A DNA stretch of 64,000 nt from JAWCQZ01 sp038869515 [NCBI: Halobacteria archaeon] (GTDB taxonomy: Archaea; Halobacteriota; Syntropharchaeia; JACQPP01): contig JAWCQZ010000001.1 of assembly GCA_038869515.1 (NCBI GenBank), forward strand, positions 1 through 64,000, written 5' to 3'. A model generated the notes under the pieces. That model was not told the origin of the DNA. It searched no databases and saw only the letters and a list, made by a program, of their open reading frames with translations. Position numbers and translations under genes: made by a program. Below are positions 36,223 through 43,983 of the stretch, piece by piece (positions within the stretch are counted from its first letter, which is position 1; each line of letters opens with the position of its first letter).

Positions 36223-37770
36223 ATGCCGACCCTCGCCGAGTCGCTCGCCCAGTGGGCCGCCGAACTGCAGCTGAAGGATGTCCCGGCGCGGGTCGTGGAG
36301 CGCACGAAACTCCAGACCCTCTCGGTGCTCGCCTCCATCTACTCCGGCACCGCCTCGGAGGGGGGGCAGGCGGTGCTGAAGACGGTCCGCGGCTGGCGGC
36401 AGGAGGGGCCCTGCACGCTCCTCCCCTCCGGCGAAACAGCGTCGCCGCACTCCGCCCTCTTCGCCCACACCGCGTTCTCGATGGCCTACGACTTCGACGA
36501 CTACTGCTTCATGGGGCACACCGGCCACTCCGCGGCGCTGACGGCGCTGACCCTGGGCGAAGCTCTCGACGCCGACGGCAAGGCGCTCCTCGAGGCGCAG
36601 GTCGCCGCCAACGAAATCGCGGGGCGCATCGGCGCCGCATGCCTCATCGGGCCCCACAACGGCCAGGCGTGGTCCTTCATCCACCTCGCCGGCGCCTCCA
36701 TCGCCGCCTCGAAGCTGATGGGGCTCGACGCCGACAGGACCGCGGACGCGCTCACGCTCGCCTTCATGCAGCCCAACTACATGCTCTTCCCGGGATTCTT
36801 CTCGGGCGCGAAACTCCTGACCGCGGCGGTCCCCGCGACCGCGGGGCTCCAGGCGGCGCAACTCGCCGCGTCGGGTCTCCGGGGAGCCCGGCACGTCCTG
36901 GAGCCCGACGGGGGGTTCCTGCTCCACTTCTCCTTCGCCCCCCAGACCTGGGCGCTCGGGGGGCTGGGGCGCGCCTGGGTCTCCGACTCCCTCGCCTACA
37001 AGCCGGTCCCCGGGTGCGCCTACATCGACTCCGGAGTCGAGGCGGCCGAGAGCCTCCTGGCCGACGGCCTCAAGCCGGGCGACATCGGGGAGGTGGAGGT
37101 GCGGGCGGGGAAATTGACCACCACGATGGAGCGCCTCGGGGAGACCTTCGCGCCGCGGTTGAGCACGGTCCGGACCACCTTCTCGCTCCGCTACTCCCTC
37201 GCGGCGCTCTTCGCCCACGGGCGGCTCACGCCCCGGGAAATCGCCAGGCCCGACCCCGCGCTCATGGAGCGGTGGGCGGAGCGCATCTCCCTCCGCTACG
37301 ACCCGAGCCTGACCCTCACGACCATCCGGGCGCTCCAGGAGTTCGACATCCACCCGCTGGCGGGGCTCGGGCTCCGCGACCTGGTCCGGATGGCGCGCCT
37401 CGCCCGCGTCCTCGGGCCCCCCCTCGACCTCCAGCCCTCCGACCTGCTCCTCGGGCCGACGATGCTCCGCTCCTGGCGGCGGAGGGTGCCGGAGTTCGAG
37501 TCGCTGGAGGGGCTCAAGTTCCCCTTCCCGGCCGAGGTGACGGTCCGGCTCTCGGGCGGCGGGACGCGGCGCGCCCTCGTGGAGATTCCCCGCGGGGCGC
37601 CCGGGCGGCCGCTCGCCGAGGTGAAGGAGACGGTGCGGCAGAAGTTCCTCCAGGAGGCGGGGCCCGCCCTCGGCGAGCGCTCCCGGGAGGCGGCGGAACT
37701 CGTCGAAAAAATGGAGAGGCTCGCGAGCCCGGGGGCGCTGGTGGAGCTTCTGCCCGGCGAATACCGGTAG
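36223..37770 (+). CDS. MmgE/PrpD-family protein
   Basis: The 515-residue protein matches the MmgE/PrpD fold, whose known members include 2-methylcitrate dehydratase and cis-aconitate decarboxylase. Seen are the N-terminal helical repeat region, the AYDFDDYCFMGHTGHSAAL segment (PrpD active-site DFDD-x(n)-HPG-like motif, here ending in GHTGH), HNGQAWSFIHLAGASIAASKLMGL, and YKPVPGCAYIDSGVEAA, the counterpart of the family K-x-Y-P-x-C motif. Substrate cannot be assigned, and no methylcitrate-cycle genes are adjacent. The next gene, tusA-like, starts 72 nt later from its own TATA box. Confidence 0.85.
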   Translation: MPTLAESLAQWAAELQLKDVPARVVERTKLQTLSVLASIYSGTASEGGQAVLKTVRGWRQEGPCTLLPSGETASPHSALFAHTAFSMAYDFDDYCFMGHTGHSAALTALTLGEALDADGKALLEAQVAANEIAGRIGAACLIGPHNGQAWSFIHLAGASIAASKLMGLDADRTADALTLAFMQPNYMLFPGFFSGAKLLTAAVPATAGLQAAQLAASGLRGARHVLEPDGGFLLHFSFAPQTWALGGLGRAWVSDSLAYKPVPGCAYIDSGVEAAESLLADGLKPGDIGEVEVRAGKLTTTMERLGETFAPRLSTVRTTFSLRYSLAALFAHGRLTPREIARPDPALMERWAERISLRYDPSLTLTTIRALQEFDIHPLAGLGLRDLVRMARLARVLGPPLDLQPSDLLLGPTMLRSWRRRVPEFESLEGLKFPFPAEVTVRLSGGGTRRALVEIPRGAPGRPLAEVKETVRQKFLQEAGPALGERSREAAELVEKMERLASPGALVELLPGEYR

Positions 37771-37842
37771 CCGCCTCGGGACCGGCGCGCAATTGGGGAA
37801 GGAAAGTCAATCTTATATCCGGGGCCCGGAGGAAACCGGAGG

Positions 37843-38079
37843 ATGCAGCCCGAACACCTCAATCTGCACGGGGTGAAGTGCCCCTACAACTTCGTCAAGA
37901 CCAAAATCAAACTGGAGGACATGGCCCCCGGCGCGCTCCTGGAGGTTCTCCTCGACCCCGGAGAGCCGGTCGAGAACGTCCCCCGCTCCTGCAGGGACCA
38001 CGGCCACGAGGTCCTGGCGGTGGAGCCCGCCGACGGCGGGCTGGTGCGGGTCCTCATCCGGAAGGGCGCCGAGGCCTGA
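37843..38079 (+). CDS. TusA/SirA-family sulfur carrier protein
   Basis: The 78-residue protein has the TusA fold and the cysteine motif GVKCPYNFVKTKIKLEDM, with C13 as the persulfide-carrying residue. The usual CPxP is CPYN here, as in several archaeal members. The acidic second half ends with VLIRKGAEA. TusA-like proteins pass sulfur to tRNA thiolation, molybdopterin or related pathways; the partner is unknown here. A TTATAT box 27 nt upstream supports the start, and a GGAGG also precedes the ATG. Confidence 0.85.
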   Translation: MQPEHLNLHGVKCPYNFVKTKIKLEDMAPGALLEVLLDPGEPVENVPRSCRDHGHEVLAVEPADGGLVRVLIRKGAEA

Positions 38080-38117
38080 CCCCTCTCCATTCCGGTCCAA
38101 CTCCTCTCCCCCCACCC
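38080..38117 (+). repeat. Dispersed pyrimidine-rich repeat, copy A
   Basis: This copy begins CCCCTCTCCATTCCGGTCCA and continues ACTCCTCTCCCCCCACCCCC directly after the tusA-like stop codon. Copy B at 63308-63345 is the same except for one C/T change and one missing C. Both are intergenic and on the plus strand. Confidence 0.7.
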
Positions 38118-38160
38118 CCCGAAAGATTGAAAATTTCCACCGGCAACCCTTGCCCATCCA

Positions 38161-38565
38161 ATGCCAACACGCTCCTTGAAGGACATCCTCTCGACCTCCA
38201 AAACGATCGCCGTCGTCGGCTGTTCAACGGACCCGACGAAGGCGGCCCACGACATTCCCCGCTACATGAAGGAGCAGGGCTACCGCATCATCCCGGTCCA
38301 CCCGAAGGCCCCCGAAATTCTGGGCGAGCGGGCCTACCCGAGTTTGGAGGCGATACCGGAGAAGGTGGATGTGGTCAACGTCTTCCGCCCCTCGGAGGAG
38401 GCGCCCGCCATCGTCGCTCAGGCGGCCAAAATCGGCGCCAGGGCGGTCTGGATGCAGAGCGGCATCGAGAGCGAGGAGGCCCGCTCCATCGGGAGGAGGG
38501 CGGGGCTGGAGGTCGTCATGGACCGGTGCATCGGGACGGAGCACCGGCGGATGTTCGGGCGCTGA
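38161..38565 (+). CDS. CoA-binding (YccU-like) Rossmann-fold protein
   Basis: The 134-residue protein is a stand-alone CoA-binding domain of the CoA_binding_2 type. It begins with the Rossmann strand KTIAVVGCSTDPTKAAH, followed by YRIIPVHPKAPEILGERAY, VDVVNVFRPSEEAPAIV, ARAVWMQSGIESEEA and the C-terminal VVMDRCIGTEHRR. Members of this family bind CoA or acyl-CoA and are sometimes regulators of acyl-CoA synthetases; no catalytic role is known. It stands alone between tusA and a convergent pterin dehydratase gene. Confidence 0.88.
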   Translation: MPTRSLKDILSTSKTIAVVGCSTDPTKAAHDIPRYMKEQGYRIIPVHPKAPEILGERAYPSLEAIPEKVDVVNVFRPSEEAPAIVAQAAKIGARAVWMQSGIESEEARSIGRRAGLEVVMDRCIGTEHRRMFGR

Positions 38566-38574
38566 GCCGCCCCT

Positions 38575-38862
38575 CTATCCGAGCCCCTTCTCCTTCAACT
38601 TCCGCAGCAGCAGGAAATCCCGCTCGGTGATGCCCCCCTCGTCGTGGGTCACGCTCTGCAACTGCACCTTGTTGCAGTCGGTCAGGTGGATGTCGGGGTG
38701 GTGCTCGACCGCCTCGGCGATTTCGCCCACTTTGTTGATGAAACCGAGGGCCTCCCGGAAGTCCTTGAGCGAGTAGGTCTTCGCGAGTTTCCCGCGGGCC
38801 ACCGCCCAGCCCGGGTGGGACTTCAAGTGCCGCCGGATCTGGTCCGGGGTGAGGAGGCCCAT
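38575..38862 (-). CDS. Pterin-4a-carbinolamine dehydratase
   Basis: The 95-residue product matches the PCD/DCoH family, which dehydrates 4a-hydroxytetrahydrobiopterin. It shows the family core FREALGFINKVGEIAEAVEHHPDIHL in outline, with the catalytic His pair HHPD at residues 54-57, followed by the NKVQLQSVTHDEGGITERD strand. Archaea without phenylalanine hydroxylase often keep such a protein; a role in pterin cofactor recycling is possible. A GGTTAAGG box 26 nt upstream of the ATG fits a leaderless transcript. Confidence 0.9.
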   Translation of the reverse strand: MGLLTPDQIRRHLKSHPGWAVARGKLAKTYSLKDFREALGFINKVGEIAEAVEHHPDIHLTDCNKVQLQSVTHDEGGITERDFLLLRKLKEKGLG

Positions 38863-38905
38863 CGGCGAAAATCGGCCTCGGGCGGGTTAAGGGTGACGCC
38901 ACACG

Positions 38906-38912
38906 GTTTATT
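38906..38912 (+). promoter_or_regulatory. TATA box for hemB
   Basis: GTTTATT lies with its centre about 27 nt upstream of the hemB ATG at 38936, the same leaderless spacing seen elsewhere in the window. Confidence 0.6.
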
Positions 38913-38935
38913 CCCGAGGCCACCCATCGGGAGCG

Positions 38936-39898
38936 ATGCCCGCCATCCGGCCCCGCCGCCTCCGCTCCACCCCCCTCCTCCGCGACCTCGTCGCCGAATC
39001 GGACCTGAGCCCGCGCCGCCTCATCTGCCCCCTCTTCGTGGACGAGACGGCCTCGAGGCCCGAGCCGATTCCGTCTCTCCCGGGGCAGTGGCGATGGCCG
39101 GTCGAGCGGGTGGCGGACGAGGCGAGGGGGGCGCTCCGCCTCGGCATCCCGGCGGTGCTCCTCTTCGGCATCCCGCGCCGCAAGGATGCCCGGGGCTCGG
39201 AGGCGTGGAGCCCGAAGGGGGTGGCGCAGCGGGCGGCCGCCCGGATCAAGCGGGAGGCGCCGGGGGCGGTGGTCATCACCGACCTCTGCCTCTGCGAATA
39301 CACGAGCCACGGCCACTGCGGCCCCCTCCGGGGGGGCGAAGTGCTCAACGACGAGGCGGTGGTGCTCTACGCAAAAATCGCGGTCAGCCACGCCCGGGCG
39401 GGGGCCGACGTCGTCGCCCCGAGCGGCATGATGGACGGGCAGGTCGCCGCCATCCGCGCGGGGCTCGACGCGGCGGGCTTCGACCGGACGCCGATCCTCG
39501 CTTACGCCGCGAAGTACGCCTCCGCCTTCTACGGCCCCTTCCGGGAGGCGGTGAAGGTCAACCTCCGGCGGGGGGACCGGCGCTCCCACCAGATGGACCC
39601 GAGGAACGCGGAGGAGGCGTTGAGGGAGGTCGCCCTCGACCTCCGGGAGGGGGCGGACATCGTGATGGTGAAGCCGGCCCTCCCCTGCCTCGACGTGATT
39701 CGCCGGGTGAAGGAGTCCTTCCACGCCCCCGTGGCCGCTTTCCAGGTGAGCGGGGAGTACGCGATGCTGAAGGCGGCCCCGGGGCTCGACCCCCGCGCCG
39801 CGGCCCTGGAGACGGCATTCGCCATCCGGCGCGCCGGGGCCGACCTGCTCGCGACCTACTTCGCCAAGGACCTGGCCCGGTGGCTGCGGGAAGAATGA
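38936..39898 (+). CDS. hemB: Delta-aminolevulinic acid dehydratase (porphobilinogen synthase)
   Basis: HemB joins two 5-aminolevulinate molecules into porphobilinogen. The 320-residue length is standard. The zinc-type active site is kept: cysteines in DLCLCEYTSHGHCG. Schiff-base lysines are in AYAAKYASAFYGPFR and MVKPALPCLD. The allosteric-metal motif region VAPSGMMDGQVAAIR and GDRRSHQMDPRNAEEA are also present. hemL follows with an ATGA overlap, so both are made from one message. Confidence 0.97.
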   Translation: MPAIRPRRLRSTPLLRDLVAESDLSPRRLICPLFVDETASRPEPIPSLPGQWRWPVERVADEARGALRLGIPAVLLFGIPRRKDARGSEAWSPKGVAQRAAARIKREAPGAVVITDLCLCEYTSHGHCGPLRGGEVLNDEAVVLYAKIAVSHARAGADVVAPSGMMDGQVAAIRAGLDAAGFDRTPILAYAAKYASAFYGPFREAVKVNLRRGDRRSHQMDPRNAEEALREVALDLREGADIVMVKPALPCLDVIRRVKESFHAPVAAFQVSGEYAMLKAAPGLDPRAAALETAFAIRRAGADLLATYFAKDLARWLREE

Positions 39899-41139
39899 GA
39901 GCATCGCGCGCCCTCTACCGGGATGCCCGCGCCCTGATGCCGGGGGGCGTCTCCAGCCCGGCGCGCGCCTTCCCGCCCCACCCGCTCTACTTCGAGCGCG
40001 GCCGGGGCCCCCGGGTGGCCGACGCCGACGGCCGCGCCTACATCGACCTCAACATGGCGTTCGGCGCGCTCCTGCTCGGCCACCGCCCCCCGGAGGTGGT
40101 GCGGGCGGTACGGGCCCAACTCGGGCGCGGAACCCACTTCGGCGCCCCCCACCGGCTGGAGGTGGAGGTCGCGCGGGAGGTGCGGAGGCGGATGCCGTCG
40201 CTCGAGCGGCTCCGCTTCGTCAACACCGGGACGGAAGCCACCATGGCCGCGGTACGGCTCGCGCGCGCAGCCACGTCTCGCTCTGGAGTGGTGAAGATGG
40301 ACGGCGGCTTCCACGGGAGCCACGACGCGGTTCTGGTCAAGGCTGGCTCCGGGGCGCAGACCCACGGGGTCCCGACGAGCGCCGGGGTCCCGGCGGAGGC
40401 GGCGAAGCGCACCCACGTCCTCCCCTACAACGACGCCCGCGCTCTGGAGCGGTTGCTGAAACGGAGGCGGGATGTCGCGGCGGTCCTGATGGAGCCGGTT
40501 CTCGCCAACGTCGGGACGATCCTCCCCGCGCCGGGATACCTGCCGGCGGTGCGGGAGGCCACCGAGGAGCACGACGTGCTGCTCATCTTCGACGAGGTCA
40601 TCACCGGGCTCCGGCTCCCGGGCGGGGCGCAGGGGGTGTTCGGGGTGGAGCCCGACCTCACCGCCCTCGGCAAGGCGCTCGGGAGCGGCCTCCCCATCGG
40701 GGTCTACGGCGGCCGGAGGGAGCTGATGTCCCTCGTCGCCCCGGAGGGGCCGGTCTACCAGGCGGGGACCTACTCCGGGAACCCGCTGAGCCTCGCCGCT
40801 GCCCGGGCGGTCCTCTCCGCCCTCACGCCGGCGCTCTACCACCGGCTGGAGTCGCGGGGGCGGGATCTCTTCGCGGGCCTCTCCGCCGCCGGGGCGGACC
40901 ACGTGCACTTCTGCGGCTCCCTCGGGCAGTTGTTCTTCAGCCGCCGCCCGATCCGGAACGCGCGCGACGCCCGCCGGGCCGACGGCCGGAAATACATGCG
41001 CTTCTTCCGCGCCATGCTCCGCCGGGGGGTCTACCTCGCACCCTCGCCGTTCGAGACCCAGTTCCTCTCGGGGGCCCACTCCTCCCGGGACGTGGAGCGG
41101 GTCCTCGCCGCCGCGCGGAGGGCGCTGCGGGACCTGTGA
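39895..41139 (+). CDS. hemL: Glutamate-1-semialdehyde 2,1-aminomutase
   Basis: HemL is the PLP enzyme that makes 5-aminolevulinate from glutamate semialdehyde in the C5 pathway. The 414-residue product shows LMPGGVSSPARAF at the N-terminus, FVNTGTEATMAAVRLAR, DGGFHGSHDAVLVKAGSG, MEPVLANVGTILP, LIFDEVITGLRL, the PLP lysine in LTALGKALGSGLPIGVYGG, and GVYLAPSPFETQFLSGAHS. The start overlaps the hemB stop by four bases. hemA (glutamyl-tRNA reductase), normally its partner, is not in the window. Three palindromes follow the stop. Confidence 0.96.
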   Translation: MRASRALYRDARALMPGGVSSPARAFPPHPLYFERGRGPRVADADGRAYIDLNMAFGALLLGHRPPEVVRAVRAQLGRGTHFGAPHRLEVEVAREVRRRMPSLERLRFVNTGTEATMAAVRLARAATSRSGVVKMDGGFHGSHDAVLVKAGSGAQTHGVPTSAGVPAEAAKRTHVLPYNDARALERLLKRRRDVAAVLMEPVLANVGTILPAPGYLPAVREATEEHDVLLIFDEVITGLRLPGGAQGVFGVEPDLTALGKALGSGLPIGVYGGRRELMSLVAPEGPVYQAGTYSGNPLSLAAARAVLSALTPALYHRLESRGRDLFAGLSAAGADHVHFCGSLGQLFFSRRPIRNARDARRADGRKYMRFFRAMLRRGVYLAPSPFETQFLSGAHSSRDVERVLAAARRALRDL

Positions 41140-41142
41140 CAG

Positions 41143-41171
41143 AACTCGCGCTCGCTGCGCTCGCGCGAGTT
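41143..41171. repeat. Palindrome after hemL, REP-like
   Basis: Nine-base arms AACTCGCGC (41143-41151) and GCGCGAGTT (41163-41171) enclose an 11-base loop containing the CGCTGCGCTC core. Similar CGCT-x-CGCTCGC cores occur in the palindromes at 55070-55113 and 61276-61296. Confidence 0.6.
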
Positions 41172-41173
41172 CC

Positions 41174-41212
41174 GCGATACCCCGGCCTGAAGGCCGGGGC
41201 GTCCGCCGGCGG
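41174..41212 (-). repeat. Hairpin repeat, copy B, between convergent genes
   Basis: On the minus strand this 39-nt element matches copy A (24267-24305) at 35 positions. Two of the four changes convert loop bases of copy A into a C-G pair, giving an eight-base-pair stem CCCCGGCC/GGCCGGGG with loop TGAA. It lies between hemL and the convergent gene at 41321. Confidence 0.7.
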
Positions 41213-41219
41213 GCCTTTT

Positions 41220-41246
41220 AAGAATTTTCGCGCGGCGAAAATTCTT
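41220..41246. terminator. Perfect 12-bp inverted repeat, probable bidirectional terminator
   Basis: Arms AAGAATTTTCGC and GCGAAAATTCTT are perfectly complementary around a GCG loop. The AT-rich outer part stands out from its surroundings. Its place between the 3' ends of two convergent genes suggests transcription termination, but a protein-binding site is also possible. Confidence 0.5.
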
Positions 41247-41320
41247 GTGACCGCCCCCCGTCGGGGTCTCTTTCCGCCTCGGGTCGCGAGGGGCCGCGGC
41301 TGGTCCCGGGGGGAGGCGCG

Positions 41321-41710
41321 TCAGGGCTCCGCCGACTCCTTCTCGACCCGCCGCAGGAGGTCGAGGCGCTCACCGATGCGCTGCCGCCCCCGGGCGAGTT
41401 CGATCTCGGTGATTTTGCCCTCCTGGTAGGAGCGCTCCATGGAGTGGAGGAAGCGCTCCAGTTTCCGCCGCTCCGCCTCGATGCCGTTGGGGAGCCCCCC
41501 GGAGGCGGGGGAGTGGAAGAGGGTGGCGGCGGCGGGAAGCTGCCTCTGGAACTTCCCCAGGGCGGTCGAGATCTCCTCCTGGGCCCGGACCAGCTGCCGG
41601 ATGGCGACCCTCCACTCCACCAACTCCTGCTCGAGGACATCCCGGATCAGGGCGCGGATGCGCTCCTCGGCGGCGGGGTCGAAGGCGCGCCCCGGGCTGA
41701 ACTCCCCCAT
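41321..41710 (-). CDS. Uncharacterised helical/coiled-coil protein
   Basis: The 129-residue product begins MGEFSPGRAFDPAAEERIRA and is almost entirely predicted helix, with heptad-like Leu/Ile spacing at about residues 15-58 and 79-122. A GLPNGIEAERRKLERFLHSM stretch follows a Pro/Gly break. There is no signal peptide or membrane segment. I do not recognise the family. It is divergent from hemC and shares an AT-rich intergenic region (ATTTTATTAA near 41733-41742) that places a TATA box about 28 nt from its ATG. Confidence 0.65.
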   Translation of the reverse strand: MGEFSPGRAFDPAAEERIRALIRDVLEQELVEWRVAIRQLVRAQEEISTALGKFQRQLPAAATLFHSPASGGLPNGIEAERRKLERFLHSMERSYQEGKITEIELARGRQRIGERLDLLRRVEKESAEP

Positions 41711-41775
41711 CTCCGGGGCTATCGGGTTCCGATTTTATTAACCCTCCTTCATATCGGCGGGATTCCATCTCCCCC

Positions 41776-42741
41776 ATGGCCCGCACCCCCTCCCCCCGGC
41801 CCGCTCCCCGCCGCGGGGCCGGGAGGCTCCCCCCCCTCCGCGTGGGGACCCGGGGCTCCCCCCTCGCCCTCATCCAGGCCGGGGTCCTCCTCCGGGCCCT
41901 GCGTCGCCTCGGAGCGGAGGCGGAGGTCGTGAAGGTCCGGACCCGGGCCGACAGGTTCGCCGACCGCCCCATCCACGAACTCGGCACCGGTGTCTTCGTC
42001 CGTGAGATCGACGACCGGGTCCTCTCCGGGGAGCTGGACGCCGCGGTCCACAGCCTGAAGGATGTGCCCACGGAGATTCCGGAAGGACTCGCCGTCGCCG
42101 CTGTCCTCCCCCGCGGGCCGCGGCACGACCTCCTCCTCAGCCCGGGACGGGGGGGCCTCGATGGCCTTCCTCTTGGGGCCGGGGTGGGGACCTCGTCGGT
42201 CCGGAGGCGCGCCCAACTCCTCCGGGCGCGCCCCGACCTGGAGGTCCGCCCCATCCGGGGCAACATCGAGACGCGGCTGAAGAGGGTCGAGACGGGGGAG
42301 TATGATGCGACCGTCCTCTCGGCCGCGGCCCTGGAGCGGCTCGGGACCGACCTCGCCCCCCTCAGCGCCGAGCCCCTCGACCCGAACCTCTTCGTCCCGG
42401 CGGCGGGCCAGGGGGCGGTGGCGGTGGTGTCCCGGGCCGGCTCGGAGTGGTGCGAGAGGCTGGTCGCGCTGAACGACGCCGCGGCGCGGGCCGAGACCGA
42501 CCTGGAGCGGGAGGTTCTCCGCGGGATCGGGGCGGGGTGCATCGCGCCCGTGGGGGTCCTCGCCCGGCGGAGCCGGGCGGGCCGCCTCCGGGTCGCCGCC
42601 GAGGTACTCGCCGCCGACGGCTCCCGGGCCGCCTCCTTTCGCGGGGAGGTGGCGAGCGGGCCCGCGGGGGCCCGGAGGGTGGTGGAGGCCTTACGACGCC
42701 AGGGGGCGGAGGAGTTGATCGATGAAGCGCGGAAACCGTAG
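41776..42741 (+). CDS. hemC: Porphobilinogen deaminase (hydroxymethylbilane synthase)
   Basis: HemC polymerises four porphobilinogens into hydroxymethylbilane on a dipyrromethane cofactor. The 321-residue protein has the RVGTRGSPLALIQAG start, GTGVFVREIDDRVLSGELD, AVHSLKDVPTE, GTSSVRRRAQLLRARPD, RGNIETRLKRVETGEYDA, and PAAGQGAVAV. The cofactor cysteine is in IGAGCIAPVG. The gene overlaps the SUMT gene by 20 bases. hemD, which usually lies between these two functions, is not here. The start codon lies 24 nt after a CATATC box. Confidence 0.96.
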   Translation: MARTPSPRPAPRRGAGRLPPLRVGTRGSPLALIQAGVLLRALRRLGAEAEVVKVRTRADRFADRPIHELGTGVFVREIDDRVLSGELDAAVHSLKDVPTEIPEGLAVAAVLPRGPRHDLLLSPGRGGLDGLPLGAGVGTSSVRRRAQLLRARPDLEVRPIRGNIETRLKRVETGEYDATVLSAAALERLGTDLAPLSAEPLDPNLFVPAAGQGAVAVVSRAGSEWCERLVALNDAAARAETDLEREVLRGIGAGCIAPVGVLARRSRAGRLRVAAEVLAADGSRAASFRGEVASGPAGARRVVEALRRQGAEELIDEARKP

Positions 42742-43573
42742 CGGGACGTCCGACCCCCGAACGCTCAAATCGAGGAGGCCTTCCGGCCCGTCGCGTTCGG
42801 GAGTCGTCTACCTGGTCGGCGCCGGCCCGGGGGCCCCGGACCTCGTCACCCTGCGTGGGCTCGCGCTCCTGCGGCGCGCCGGCGCCGTGGTCCACGACGA
42901 GCTGGTGGACCGGAGGCTCCTCGGGGTCGCTCCGCCCGGGGCGCTGCGGCTGGACGCGGGGAAGGCGAGGGGGCGCCGGACCCTCTCCCAGGAGGAGATC
43001 CAGCGGAGGATGCTCGCCCTCGCGCGCCGAGGACTCACGGTGGTGCGGCTGAAGGGGGGCGACCCCTACCTCTTCGGCCGCGGCGCGGAGGAGCGGGAGT
43101 TCCTGGAGGCGCGGGGGGTCCGGTGCGTGGTGGTTCCCGGAGTCACGTCGGCCCTCGCCGTCCCCGGGGCGGCGGGCATCCCCCTCACCCACCGGGACTT
43201 GGCGAGCATGGCCGCCATCGTCACGGGGCATGAGGGGGGCCGGAAGGGGGGGCTCCCGGTGGACTGGGACCTCCTCGCCCGGTGGCCCGGGACCCTGGTG
43301 GTGCTCATGGGGGTCCGGAGTCTGGGGGACTACACCCGGCGGCTGCGGGAGGGGGGGATGGCGCCGGAGACCCCGGTCGCTGTGGTGGAGGAGGGGACGA
43401 CGGAGGGGCAACGGGCCACCCGCGGGACCCTGGCCACAATCGCGGCCCGGGCCCGGAGGCGGAGGGTCCGGAGCCCGGCGGTGGTCGTTATCGGGCGGGT
43501 GGCGGCGGCTTCGACCCCTCGCCGCCCCACGCCTTCCGGTGGGAGCCGAAGTCGGCCTCCTCCTCGGGCTTGA
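42722..43573 (+). CDS. cobA: Uroporphyrinogen-III C-methyltransferase
   Basis: SUMT adds two methyl groups from S-adenosylmethionine to uroporphyrinogen III, giving precorrin-2, the branch point to siroheme and cobalamin. The 283-residue product has a basic N-terminal extension of about 25 residues, then VYLVGAGPGAPDLVTLRGL, VVHDELVDRRLL, VVRLKGGDPYLFGRGAEE, VVVPGVTSALAVPGAAGIPLT and LVVLMGVRSL. It is a single-domain SUMT without a fused HemD or CysG part. Its C-terminus, rich in Pro and Arg, overlaps the convergent membrane gene by 86 bp. Confidence 0.94.
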   Translation: MKRGNRSGTSDPRTLKSRRPSGPSRSGVVYLVGAGPGAPDLVTLRGLALLRRAGAVVHDELVDRRLLGVAPPGALRLDAGKARGRRTLSQEEIQRRMLALARRGLTVVRLKGGDPYLFGRGAEEREFLEARGVRCVVVPGVTSALAVPGAAGIPLTHRDLASMAAIVTGHEGGRKGGLPVDWDLLARWPGTLVVLMGVRSLGDYTRRLREGGMAPETPVAVVEEGTTEGQRATRGTLATIAARARRRRVRSPAVVVIGRVAAASTPRRPTPSGGSRSRPPPRA

Positions 43574-43946
43574 AGATCCAGAGGACCCCCTCCTGGCCCG
43601 CCCGCCGCCCGAAGGCGCGGCGCCCCCGCTCGACGCCCCAGGCGTACCAGAGGGGGTAAGAGAGGAAGAGGAGGAGCGCCAGGGGCCACATGCCGGGACC
43701 CGGGGCGACCCCGAGGGGGAGGCAGGAGTTCCAGATGAAGGTGGGGCCGTCGCCGCACTGGGGCAGGAAGAGGTTCGGGAGGAGTCCGAGGTAGAGGGGG
43801 ACCGAGACCCCCCAGAAGAGCGCCAGAATGGCGACGGAGAGGAAGGCCAGGGCGTCCTCGTTCCGCTTCCGGAGCCGGGTCTGGTGGAGGTAGACGGCGA
43901 AGAAGCCGAGGAGGACGAGGAGCGGGGCGTCGAGGATGAAGCTCAC
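43488..43946 (-). CDS. Small integral membrane protein of unknown function
   Basis: The 152-residue protein has about three predicted transmembrane helices (residues 4-20, 34-60, 84-104), with CGDGPTFIWNSCLPLG between the second and third, suggesting a disulfide-bearing outer loop. The last 45 residues are basic then acidic (RRAFGRRAG, FKPEEEADF) and likely cytoplasmic. I do not recognise the family. Its 3' end overlaps cobA by 86 bp, which is long for this window, so the exact end of one of them could be questioned. Confidence 0.55.
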   Translation of the reverse strand: MSFILDAPLLVLLGFFAVYLHQTRLRKRNEDALAFLSVAILALFWGVSVPLYLGLLPNLFLPQCGDGPTFIWNSCLPLGVAPGPGMWPLALLLFLSYPLWYAWGVERGRRAFGRRAGQEGVLWIFKPEEEADFGSHRKAWGGEGSKPPPPAR

Positions 43947-43983
43947 GGGCCGCGCCCCCCCTCCCGCCCCGGGGCCCGGCCCC

